A DNA stretch of 64,000 bases from Paraburkholderia sacchari (GTDB lineage: Bacteria > Pseudomonadota > Gammaproteobacteria > Burkholderiales > Burkholderiaceae), in the NCBI RefSeq assembly GCF_000785435.2, contig NZ_JTDB02000004.1, positions 496,001 to 560,000 on the forward strand, in the 5' to 3' direction. The position numbers were made by a program, and so were the translations under genes. The notes beneath the pieces are model-generated. The model was not told where the DNA came from and did no database searches. It worked only from the letters and a program-made list of their open reading frames with translations. Shown here piece by piece: positions 16,887 through 23,665 of the stretch; the stretch's first letter is position 1; every line of letters starts with the position of its first letter.

Positions 16887-17487
16887 AAGGCCGCAGCCAG
16901 CCCTGGCGAATCGGAACCGCGAGCAGCGATCGATACAGCGTGACGGCAAACTGCGTAAACGCCACGCCGTACGCGTTCCAGACCGGTGTAATCACGGCGT
17001 AAACCAGGCATGAGACAACGAATGCGCCGATCATGTCGAACGGAAAGTGCACGCCGAGAAAGACCCGCGCCCAGGCAATCGCCACCCCCGCGACCAGCGC
17101 AAGCAAACCGGCCCGCACCATGCCGCCCAACAGCAGCGTGAGCACAAACACCGAGCACACGGTCCCGTGATCGCTCGGAAACGACGAGTCGGGCGCGTGC
17201 TCGAAGAAGGTGTGCCCAAGCCCGATCACGAATGGCCGCGGATGCGGCCAGGCGAAAGCGATTGCCTGATTGACGCCCAGCGTGACCAGCGCGACCACGC
17301 CCACCCGAAGGGCGAGCGCGCGTTTGCGCTCATCGCCGGACAGCCACATCAGCACCAGCGCGAGCGGCACCATCAAGATCAGGTCGTTCGCGACGACGAG
17401 CGCCGTTTCGATGAGCCAGTGCGGCGTGGCCGGCGTGGCGTTGATCGCGAGAAAAAGCGAACGGTTCAGTGCTTCGAGTGTTTCCAT
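16885..17487 (-). CDS. PAP2-family phosphatase (undecaprenyl-diphosphatase/lipid phosphatase-like)
   Basis: This 200-residue membrane protein starts at ATG 17487; a TTG 12 bases upstream is also in frame. The three PAP2 motifs are visible: HPRP with Arg84-Pro85, FPSDHGT with His107, and ARVFLGVHFPFD with Arg141, His147 and Asp151. Five to six helices surround them. It would dephosphorylate lipid pyrophosphates such as undecaprenyl diphosphate, or lipid A, at the periplasmic face. It is the third gene of a QseB-QseC-PAP2 operon (14-bp gap). Such coupling is known for PmrAB-type systems that remodel the envelope, so control by this two-component system is likely. Its stop overlaps the end of the 40-bp palindrome. 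Confidence 0.88.
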   Translation of the reverse strand: METLEALNRSLFLAINATPATPHWLIETALVVANDLILMVPLALVLMWLSGDERKRALALRVGVVALVTLGVNQAIAFAWPHPRPFVIGLGHTFFEHAPDSSFPSDHGTVCSVFVLTLLLGGMVRAGLLALVAGVAIAWARVFLGVHFPFDMIGAFVVSCLVYAVITPVWNAYGVAFTQFAVTLYRSLLAVPIRQGWLRP

Positions 17488-17501
17488 TGCTAAAGTCAAA
17501 T

Positions 17502-18914
17502 TCAGGTTGAAGTACAGGTGCTTGCTTCAGTGCCAGGCTGCGCGAGCCGCTGCCGAGCCGGAAAGCGCACGCGGACCGTGAGGCCCCGGCCATCGGACCC
17601 GCTGTCGAGCGTAACGTTCGCCTGATGCTGCTCTGCAATACGCCGCACGATCGAAAGCCCCAGCCCGCTGCCAGAAATCGCCTGGGCTGCATGGCCGCTG
17701 CCGCGATAAAAACGCTCCCACACGCGCGCGCGATCGGGCTCGGGAATCCCGGGGCCGTTGTCGCTGACTTCGAGCACCGCGCATGTGCCTTCCTCGCGCA
17801 CCACCACGTCGACGCGCGCGTGCGCGCCGGCATAGCGAATCGCGTTGTCCACCAGGTTGTTGAGCAGCACGCGCAGGTTCTCGCCATAGCCGCTCACGCT
17901 CACCGCATGTTCGCTCGCGAGCCCGAGGTCGATCTGGCTCGCCTCGGCAAGCCGCACGCGCTCGGCCACCACGGAGCGCGCGAGCGCGGTCAGATCCACT
18001 TCCTGGCGCGCTTCGCGACCCGTATCGGGATCGAGCCGCGCGAGCGTGAGCAACTGCGCGACCAGGTGCGCGAGCCGCTCCGTGCCCGAGCGGATCTGCA
18101 TGACAATTTCGTCGCGCTCCTGCGCGCTCTCCGCCTTTGGCAATAGTTCGGCCTGCAAACCAAGCCCCATAATCGGCGTGCGCAATTCGTGCGCGGCGTC
18201 CGCGATGAAATGCTTCTGCAAGGTAAAGGCGTGATCGAGCCGCACGAGCAGGTCGTTGAGCGCGTCCACGAGCGGCTTCACTTCGTTGGGCATCTGCGAG
18301 GTTTCTATCGTCTGCATGTTGTTGGCGTCGCGGCGCTTGAGCCCCGAAGCCACCTCGCGCAGGGGCCGCAAGCCGTAGCCGATCCCGAACCACAGCAGCA
18401 GCGCGACCACCGGCACCAGCGAGAGCACCGGCCAGAACAGATGCATCGAGACCTCGGCCAGCGCTTCCCAGCGCGCGAGACGCGCCTGCGCCACGCGCAC
18501 GAGCATGGTTCCGCTCGGGCTCGCCCAGGTGTGCCAGACCTGGCCGTCGACGGTAATGTCGGCGTAGCCCGGGCCTTGTGGCGCGGGCAGCCTGGCGTCG
18601 GGGTCGCTGCTGAACACGAGCTTGCGGTCTTCCCACACTTGCAGCAGCACGCCGTGCGACTGCTTGCCGGAGAGCCGGCCCTTGCGGTCCGCGCCGGTGA
18701 GCGAGAGCCGGCCATCGGCGTCCACCACCACGTGGCGCGCGATCGCCTTCATCTGGTCGTTGAGGATTTCGTCGATCTCGCCAAGCGAGCCCCACCAGGT
18801 GGCCGCGCTCGCCAGCACGCCGGCCAGCAGCATGGACGGCAACAGCCACAACAGCAGACGCCGGCGCAGCGACGACATGAACCAGCGCGCGGACCGCGCA
18901 CGCAGCGTAGTCAT
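17502..18914 (-). CDS. qseC: Sensor histidine kinase, QseC/PmrB-like
   Basis: This 470-residue kinase has membrane helices at about 19-41 and 161-182 flanking a periplasmic sensor with the DEILNDQMKAIARHVV segment typical of QseC. The phosphoacceptor His242 lies in DAAHELRTP. The catalytic boxes NLVDNAIRY, DNGPGIPEPD and GSGLGLSIV follow. The start ATG (18914) overlaps the regulator stop by 4 bp, so translation is coupled. It sits next to ygiW, as E. coli qseBC does, which supports the QseC name; the signal sensed here is unknown. Confidence 0.88.
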   Translation of the reverse strand: MTTLRARSARWFMSSLRRRLLLWLLPSMLLAGVLASAATWWGSLGEIDEILNDQMKAIARHVVVDADGRLSLTGADRKGRLSGKQSHGVLLQVWEDRKLVFSSDPDARLPAPQGPGYADITVDGQVWHTWASPSGTMLVRVAQARLARWEALAEVSMHLFWPVLSLVPVVALLLWFGIGYGLRPLREVASGLKRRDANNMQTIETSQMPNEVKPLVDALNDLLVRLDHAFTLQKHFIADAAHELRTPIMGLGLQAELLPKAESAQERDEIVMQIRSGTERLAHLVAQLLTLARLDPDTGREARQEVDLTALARSVVAERVRLAEASQIDLGLASEHAVSVSGYGENLRVLLNNLVDNAIRYAGAHARVDVVVREEGTCAVLEVSDNGPGIPEPDRARVWERFYRGSGHAAQAISGSGLGLSIVRRIAEQHQANVTLDSGSDGRGLTVRVRFPARQRLAQPGTEASTCTST

Positions 18915-19573
18915 TCGATCTTCCCGATGCCGTAGCCCACGCCGCGCACATTGCGGATGGCGTCCGAGCCCAGCTTGCGGCGCAGGTTGTAGACGTGCAC
19001 CTGGATGGCGTTGCTCTCGATTTCCTCGTTCCAGCCGTACAGGCGCTCTTCGAGCTGCTCGCGCGTGACGATGGCGCCCGGATCGCGCATCAGCTCTTCG
19101 AGCAGAGCAAATTCACGCGCCGTGATGGAGATCTCCTGATCGTGCAGCCAGCAGCGGCGCCGCGCCGGATCCAGCCGCAACGCGCCCGCCACCAGCATGG
19201 CCTGGGCGCGCCCGGCCTGGCGGCGGTTCGCGACGCGGATACGCGCGAGCAGTTCCTCCAGCGCGAACGGCTTGACGAGATAATCGTCGGCGCCGCCATC
19301 GAGCCCCGCGACGCGGTCCGGTATGCTGTCGCGCGCAGTAATGACGATCACGGGAGTCGAATCGTCGCGCTTGCGCAATGCGGTAAGCAGCGTCATGCCG
19401 TCCTGGTTCGGCAGGCCCAGATCGAGCAGCACGAGCCCATAGACCGTGGTGCGCAGCGCCAGCGCGCCGGCGTCGCCGTCCTGCACCCAATCCACGGCAA
19501 AGCCTTCGCGGCGCAGGCCGATGCGCAGCCCATTGCCGATCAGCGGATCGTCCTCAACAAGCAGTATTCGCAT
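18911..19573 (-). CDS. qseB: OmpR-family response regulator, QseB/PmrA-like
   Basis: This 220-residue regulator has a receiver with acidic pocket Glu7-Asp8-Asp9, phosphoacceptor Asp51 (VLLDLGLP) and Lys in LVKPFALEELLAR. The winged helix contains EIESNAIQVHVYNLRRKLG and IRNVRGVGYGI, closely resembling QseB and PmrA. It is the first gene of a three-gene operon with the kinase and a PAP2 phosphatase. It is divergent from ygiW, and the intergenic region carries an ATTAAG-N5-ATTAAC direct repeat expected for its binding. Confidence 0.9.
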   Translation of the reverse strand: MRILLVEDDPLIGNGLRIGLRREGFAVDWVQDGDAGALALRTTVYGLVLLDLGLPNQDGMTLLTALRKRDDSTPVIVITARDSIPDRVAGLDGGADDYLVKPFALEELLARIRVANRRQAGRAQAMLVAGALRLDPARRRCWLHDQEISITAREFALLEELMRDPGAIVTREQLEERLYGWNEEIESNAIQVHVYNLRRKLGSDAIRNVRGVGYGIGKIE

Positions 19574-19637
19574 GCTGTCGTCATCTCCGGTTCTGGCCGG
19601 TTCTCCGGGAAAGGCCCACGAGCTTACCTTTGCGCAG

Positions 19638-19654
19638 ATTAAGAGAGCATTAAC
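19638..19654. promoter_or_regulatory. Candidate QseB/PmrA box between qseB and ygiW
   Basis: ATTAAG, five bases, then ATTAAC forms a direct repeat with 11-bp period. On the other strand it reads GTTAAT-N5-CTTAAT, close to the YTTAAK-N5-YTTAAK consensus bound by PmrA and QseB. Its position between the divergent qseB and ygiW genes fits autoregulation and control of ygiW. Confidence 0.6.
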
Positions 19655-19761
19655 GCGACGGACCGCGCCGCTGCCCCCGCTTCATGCGGGCTTCAGCCTC
19701 GCTTTCGTAGACTGCTTCCTGTCGCGGCCTCGGGGGTCGCACCTTTGAACGAGGAAAACCG

Positions 19762-20112
19762 ATGAAAAAGCTCATTATCGCCGGCCTGATCGCAACCTTC
19801 GCTGCCGCTGCGCATGCCCAGTACACGGGTCCGGGCGAGCAGCCCGCGGCCACGACGGTCCAGCAGCTGACCAGCACGGGCAAGGACGATCAGCGCGTGA
19901 TGCTGCGCGGTCACGTAGTGAAATCGCTCGGCGACGAGAAATACACGTTCAAGGACAGCACCGGCGAGATTCCGGTCAAGATCGACGCCAAACGCTGGCC
20001 GTCGGGTCAGCCGGTGAGCGACACCACCACGGTCGAACTCACAGGCAAGTACGACAAAGAATTGTTCGGCTCGCCGAAGGTCAAGGTTCACGACGTGAAG
20101 GTCGTGCAGTGA
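19762..20112 (+). CDS. ygiW: YgiW/BOF-family periplasmic OB-fold protein
   Basis: This 116-residue protein has a signal peptide (MKKLIIAGLIATFAAAAHAQ, cleaved after AHA). An OB-fold follows: VMLRGHVVKSLGDEKYTFKD, then GEIPVKIDAKRW and TTVELTGKYDKELFG. This is the BOF (bacterial OB fold) family that includes E. coli YgiW and Salmonella VisP, periplasmic stress-tolerance proteins that bind small ligands or peptidoglycan sugars. It is divergent from the QseBC-like operon, matching the linkage in enterobacteria. Confidence 0.9.
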   Translation: MKKLIIAGLIATFAAAAHAQYTGPGEQPAATTVQQLTSTGKDDQRVMLRGHVVKSLGDEKYTFKDSTGEIPVKIDAKRWPSGQPVSDTTTVELTGKYDKELFGSPKVKVHDVKVVQ

Positions 20113-20213
20113 GCGGCACGGCGCATTCCATCAGGAATACGGATTATCGTGCGATAGAACAGAAAGCGGCCACGCCCTTTCTTTGAGCAGGAGAATGCGC
20201 ACGGGTACAGGCG

Positions 20214-20252
20214 CGAGGCCGCGCGCCCTCGATGGCGCGCGGCCTCGTTCTT
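20214..20252 (+). terminator. Strong hairpin between convergent ygiW and glycine-rich gene
   Basis: A 14-bp perfect stem CGAGGCCGCGCGCC/GGCGCGCGGCCTCG with a 6-nt loop occupies 20214-20247 and is followed by TTCTT on the plus strand. It probably ends transcription from ygiW and may also block the convergent transcript. Confidence 0.6.
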
Positions 20253-20260
20253 GCACTACG

Positions 20261-20659
20261 TCAGATCTTCTGGCCAACGGCGAGATGCTCGCCGTTCTCC
20301 CCGCGCTTGCCCGGCTTGCTGACATGCTTGCCATCGTGCTTGCCCGGATGCGAGACCGCATGCATGCTCGCGCGATCGGCGGCGCGCTGATGGCCCGTAT
20401 CGCGATCGGCGGACAAATGGCCGTTCGTGTTGGCCTCGCCCTTGCCGCTCATATGACCGCCCGACATGCCGCCCGCTGCGTGGCCGCCGCTCATTCCGCC
20501 ACCCATTCCGCCGCCCACGCCGCCATTGCCTCCACCGTTGCCGCCGCCACTACCCCCGCCATTGCCGCCACCGCCGCCGCCGGCACCCGCGAACGCCGAC
20601 GCGCTGGCGCAAGCCATCAGAAAGGCGGACATCGCAACGATTGCTCGTACTTTTGCCAT
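20261..20659 (-). CDS. Glycine-rich small secreted protein
   Basis: This 132-residue protein starts at one of two adjacent ATGs (20662 or 20659), with GGGAGA just upstream favouring 20659. A signal peptide (about 1-22, ending ASAFAG) is followed by a Gly-rich stretch of GGG and GGGN repeats (about 26-75) and a hydrophilic His/Lys/Gly-rich tail (MHAVSHPGKHDGKHVSKPGK). Low-complexity Gly-rich secreted proteins are common in this group and have no assigned function. It is transcribed alone toward ygiW. The His-rich tail could bind metal, but this is only a guess. Confidence 0.65.
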   Translation of the reverse strand: MAKVRAIVAMSAFLMACASASAFAGAGGGGGGNGGGSGGGNGGGNGGVGGGMGGGMSGGHAAGGMSGGHMSGKGEANTNGHLSADRDTGHQRAADRASMHAVSHPGKHDGKHVSKPGKRGENGEHLAVGQKI

Positions 20660-20797
20660 CATCTTCTCCCCAAAAAAACGCTTCGATGACGAATTGTATG
20701 AGCGCCGATATCGCCTGCACGCGTCAGACATGTAATCGTCTGTAAAAGCTTTTTCGGGCCGGATCGGGCCGGGGAGCGGGCGTGGAAGTCCCGTCCG

Positions 20798-21628
20798 TCA
20801 AAACCGGTAGTCGAGCGCCGCGAACGTGGTCAATTCGCGGCGGCTTTCGGTGATCGGGCTGCCGGCGGCGTAGTGCTGCAAACGCCCGAGCGTCGCATTC
20901 ACGGAGCCTACCCAGTGCTTCGAAAAATCGTGCGACGCGTAGAACGTCATGTGCAGATCGCGCACGCCTGAACCCGTTGCGTACTGCGGCAAGCCCGACG
21001 CCGCGCTCTGCGCCGCCGACACGCCGAACAGCGTGCGCGTATAAACGGCGTTGGCCCATGTGAGCCCGGGGCCAACCGAAAAGAGCCAGCCCTGCAGCGG
21101 CAACGACGCGTACAAATCGGCGCTGGCCGTCGTGCCCTGGCCGTTGCCGCTGATGTCCTGATACATGGCCACTGCGCCGGTGAAGGCCCATACGGTGTAA
21201 TCGGCGAACAGGCGCAGCTTCGGGCCTTCGTCGACATTGCCGAGGCCGTGCAGGTGCGGATCATCCGCCACGTTGCGCGACTGGAAATCGAAGCTCAGCG
21301 ACGCGCCCAAGTGATAGTTCTCCGCAGTCAGCACGTTGATGCCGAGCACGTCCGGCCCCTGCGAAAAAATGCGGTCGCGGTACGAGATGTCGAGCGCCGG
21401 GAACGGATACACCTTCATGTGCTTCGCACCTGGATACTGCGGCGCGAAGTACGCGCCTGGACCGATCGCAATCTTCCAGGGTGAGTCGCGTTGTGACCCG
21501 GCCTGCGCGGTGGAAGCGCTCTGCGCGGGCGACGCCGCTTCGTCGGCCCATGCCGGCCGCGCCAGCGCGAACGCGAGCGTCATCACGGCGGCGCACGCCG
21601 AGGTTGTCGTCGATATGAACGGCTTCAC
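20798..21628 (-). CDS. MipA/OmpV-family outer-membrane protein
   Basis: The product has 276 residues. The start is GTG 21628: GGAAGGAAGAAAGC precedes it, and the GTGA overlaps the stop of the upstream hydrolase gene by 4 nt, indicating translational coupling. A signal peptide (1-27, ending AWADEA) is followed by the MipA hallmark KIAIGPGAYFAPQYPGAKHMKVYPFPALDISYRDRIF. A 10-12 strand barrel ends in FAALDYRF with terminal Phe. MipA-like proteins scaffold peptidoglycan enzymes or act in antibiotic and stress responses. It is the third gene of the operon DUF4118-hydrolase-MipA. Confidence 0.88.
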   Translation of the reverse strand: MKPFISTTTSACAAVMTLAFALARPAWADEAASPAQSASTAQAGSQRDSPWKIAIGPGAYFAPQYPGAKHMKVYPFPALDISYRDRIFSQGPDVLGINVLTAENYHLGASLSFDFQSRNVADDPHLHGLGNVDEGPKLRLFADYTVWAFTGAVAMYQDISGNGQGTTASADLYASLPLQGWLFSVGPGLTWANAVYTRTLFGVSAAQSAASGLPQYATGSGVRDLHMTFYASHDFSKHWVGSVNATLGRLQHYAAGSPITESRRELTTFAALDYRF

Positions 21629-22554
21629 GCTTTCTTCCTTCCCACAGCGGCCAACTGGCGCAAACGCCGCGCGAGCGCCTTCGAAACAACCGGTTGATTG
21701 GACGCGTCGTTCGAGCCGCGCGCCACTTCGCTCTCGCGCAGAAACAGCGCGGTTTCGCGCGCCACGATCTCGCGCTCGTTGTCCGAGGTGATCATGTGAT
21801 ATGAGTCGTCGAGCCACAGCGTGCGCAGAAAATTCGCGCCGATATGGTCGATCACATAGCGCGGGTTGCGCGGGCTCGAGGTCTCGTCGTCGATGGCGTG
21901 AATCACGAGCGTGTCGGTCTCGATGCTCGCGACGTCCTTGCGCGCGGCGCGCGAGAGGCGCAACGCCTGGTGCAGCGCGGGCAAAGTGATCGTCGACGGC
22001 CCCACCTCGCTGAACGAATTTCGCTGCATGGCGCGGGCGATCTTCTTGCGCAACGCCTCGTTGCGCACGCCGAATGGCTCCGCTTCGCGATACCGGTAAC
22101 GGTGGCGCAGCGGCGTGTAATACGCCCAGTCGAGCAGAAAGCGGTACCACGGTATCGCCCATCCGTCGTAGGCGAGCGTGAGCGAAAGCAGCACCAGCGA
22201 CTGCGCGGCGGGCCGCTCGCGCACGAGCCGCAGCGCGAGCGCGCCGCCAATCGAAAGGCCGCATACGGACACGCGCTCGTAGCGCGCGGCGAGCGCATCG
22301 AATTCGCGGACCGCGCCCTCGACCCAGCGCTCCATGGCCTGCTCGCGCGAGCCCGCGCTAAACCCTTCGATGAGCGGCGCACGAACCGTGAATCCTTCGT
22401 TCTGCAGATAGCGTGCGAGGTAGCGAAGCTCGATCGGCGAGCTCGACAGCCCATGCAGCAGCAAGACCGCGTGGCCGTCGCCTTCGCTGAAGATGCCCTC
22501 GGGCTGCTCGGCGGGCGCTTCTCGCACGTTACGCTCCGTTTCGACCGTCGCCAT
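21625..22554 (-). CDS. Alpha/beta hydrolase, carboxylesterase/monoacylglycerol lipase-like
   Basis: This 309-residue enzyme has an oxyanion segment LLLHGLSSSPIEL near 32-44, nucleophile elbow GLSIGG near residue 100, acidic residue in HAIDDETSS and catalytic His in DDSYHMITSD. This order and spacing match Est30-type carboxylesterases. No signal peptide is present, so it is cytoplasmic, acting on short esters or monoglycerides. It starts one base after the DUF4118 gene stop and its own stop overlaps the MipA start, so all three are tightly coupled. Confidence 0.88.
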   Translation of the reverse strand: MATVETERNVREAPAEQPEGIFSEGDGHAVLLLHGLSSSPIELRYLARYLQNEGFTVRAPLIEGFSAGSREQAMERWVEGAVREFDALAARYERVSVCGLSIGGALALRLVRERPAAQSLVLLSLTLAYDGWAIPWYRFLLDWAYYTPLRHRYRYREAEPFGVRNEALRKKIARAMQRNSFSEVGPSTITLPALHQALRLSRAARKDVASIETDTLVIHAIDDETSSPRNPRYVIDHIGANFLRTLWLDDSYHMITSDNEREIVARETALFLRESEVARGSNDASNQPVVSKALARRLRQLAAVGRKKA

Positions 22555-22555
22555 C

Positions 22556-23329
22556 TCAGCTCTCCGTGCGCAGCACGAGAAAATCGCCCGCGTGCGTGGT
22601 GAAGCGTTCGCAACTGCAATTTGTCATGCGGAACTCGCGCCCGTTCGACGCGCGCCGCAGCCGCACGCGATGCTGCCCCGGCCACAGCGCTTTGCTCACG
22701 CGCTGGATGTCCTCGGGATGCACGGCGTCGAATAGCGGGCCCGGCGCGACTTCGCTCGCGGCGGGCAACCCAGCGATGCTCTGACCCACGCTCGCGCGCT
22801 GCGCGGCATCGCGCTCGAGCGCCTTGATGAGGATGAAGCCGTCGTGGTGCTGCGCGAGATGACGCAGCAGGCGATGCGTCTCGTCGACGGCGCGGCGCGC
22901 CAGCGCGCGCTCGTTATCGTGCCGCAGCAGCATCTCGTAGCGCGACTGGGCCACCTGGGCAAGCAGTTGCGCGCGAAACTGTTCGCGCCGCAAACGCTCG
23001 ATCAAGGTCATCACGATTATCGTGAGCAGCGGATAGGACAGCAGCAGAACCACATCATGACGATCGAGGTAGCTGAGGTTCCCGTAAGGGGGGACGAACA
23101 GATAGTCGGCGATGGCGAGCCCGAGCACCATGACGACCGTGGCCGGCGCCAGGCCCAGATAGTATTCGACCAGCGCGGCGGCAATGCAGAACAGCGTTGC
23201 CGGCATCATCGGCCCAAGCATGGGGTGCAGGGCGATGCGGATGGCGCTCGCAACAGCGAGCGCGGCAGCGGCCAGCCACCAGCGGCGCGGGCCTCGGGGT
23301 GCCCAGTTGCGGGCATTGCGGACTTTCAT
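22556..23329 (-). CDS. DUF4118-type membrane protein with C-terminal PAS-like domain
   Basis: This 257-residue protein starts at ATG 23329 (MKVRNARNWAPRGPRRWW). Three to four closely spaced helices (about 20-105: WLAAAALAVASAIRIALHP, TLFCIAAALVEYYLGLAPATVV, VVLLLSYPLLTIIVMTLIERL) resemble the KdpD-type DUF4118 four-helix module. A coiled-coil linker and a C-terminal region with FDAVHPEDIQRVSKALWPGQHRVRLRR and FLVLRTES resemble a PAS fold. There is no kinase domain, so it may be a truncated sensor or a stand-alone sensing module. It heads the operon with the hydrolase and MipA genes. The upstream frame open to 23551 has no family match and is left out. Confidence 0.8.
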   Translation of the reverse strand: MKVRNARNWAPRGPRRWWLAAAALAVASAIRIALHPMLGPMMPATLFCIAAALVEYYLGLAPATVVMVLGLAIADYLFVPPYGNLSYLDRHDVVLLLSYPLLTIIVMTLIERLRREQFRAQLLAQVAQSRYEMLLRHDNERALARRAVDETHRLLRHLAQHHDGFILIKALERDAAQRASVGQSIAGLPAASEVAPGPLFDAVHPEDIQRVSKALWPGQHRVRLRRASNGREFRMTNCSCERFTTHAGDFLVLRTES

Positions 23330-23665
23330 GTTTGCTTCAATGCGCCGGCATTCAGACAGGCCGACGCAGGTCGATGGCGCAAGCAACGGCGGCGGGCGCT
23401 GCGTTGTTGACGCGTTGTAACGAGGGCGGGAAGGCGGGGCACGTGGCGATGGCCGACACCGGAATATCAAAAAAATATGATGAATCCCTCCACCGGCGGC
23501 TATGTTACTGGCCTTTACATACAAATTGCTTTCTGCGATGAAATTTGACACAAATTAAAGACGCCGCGATTTCAGCCCGCGCTGATAGTCCATCCAGCGT
23601 CCGATTCGTAAGCTTTTGGCCCCGCACTGGCATTCCCGCCGTGCGGCCAGCCAGCTTACGAATCC
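23330..23665. promoter_or_regulatory. 336-bp divergent intergenic region
   Basis: This region separates the DUF4118 operon (minus) from the patatin gene (plus). It includes an AT-rich centre (about 23460-23570) with TTGACA at 23545-23550 but no good -10 at the right distance. The right end is occupied by the start-codon-proximal hairpin listed separately. No other gene is seen. Confidence 0.4.
23603..23664 (+). promoter_or_regulatory. Long stem-loop abutting the patatin start codon
   Basis: GATTCGTAAGCT (23603-23614) and AGCTTACGAATC (23653-23664) are exact reverse complements. Between them GGCCCCGCAC and GTGCGGCC extend the stem imperfectly. The right arm ends one base before the GTG start at 23666 and covers the place where a ribosome site should be; no Shine-Dalgarno is visible. 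It may control translation or act as a terminator or attenuator-like structure. Confidence 0.6.
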
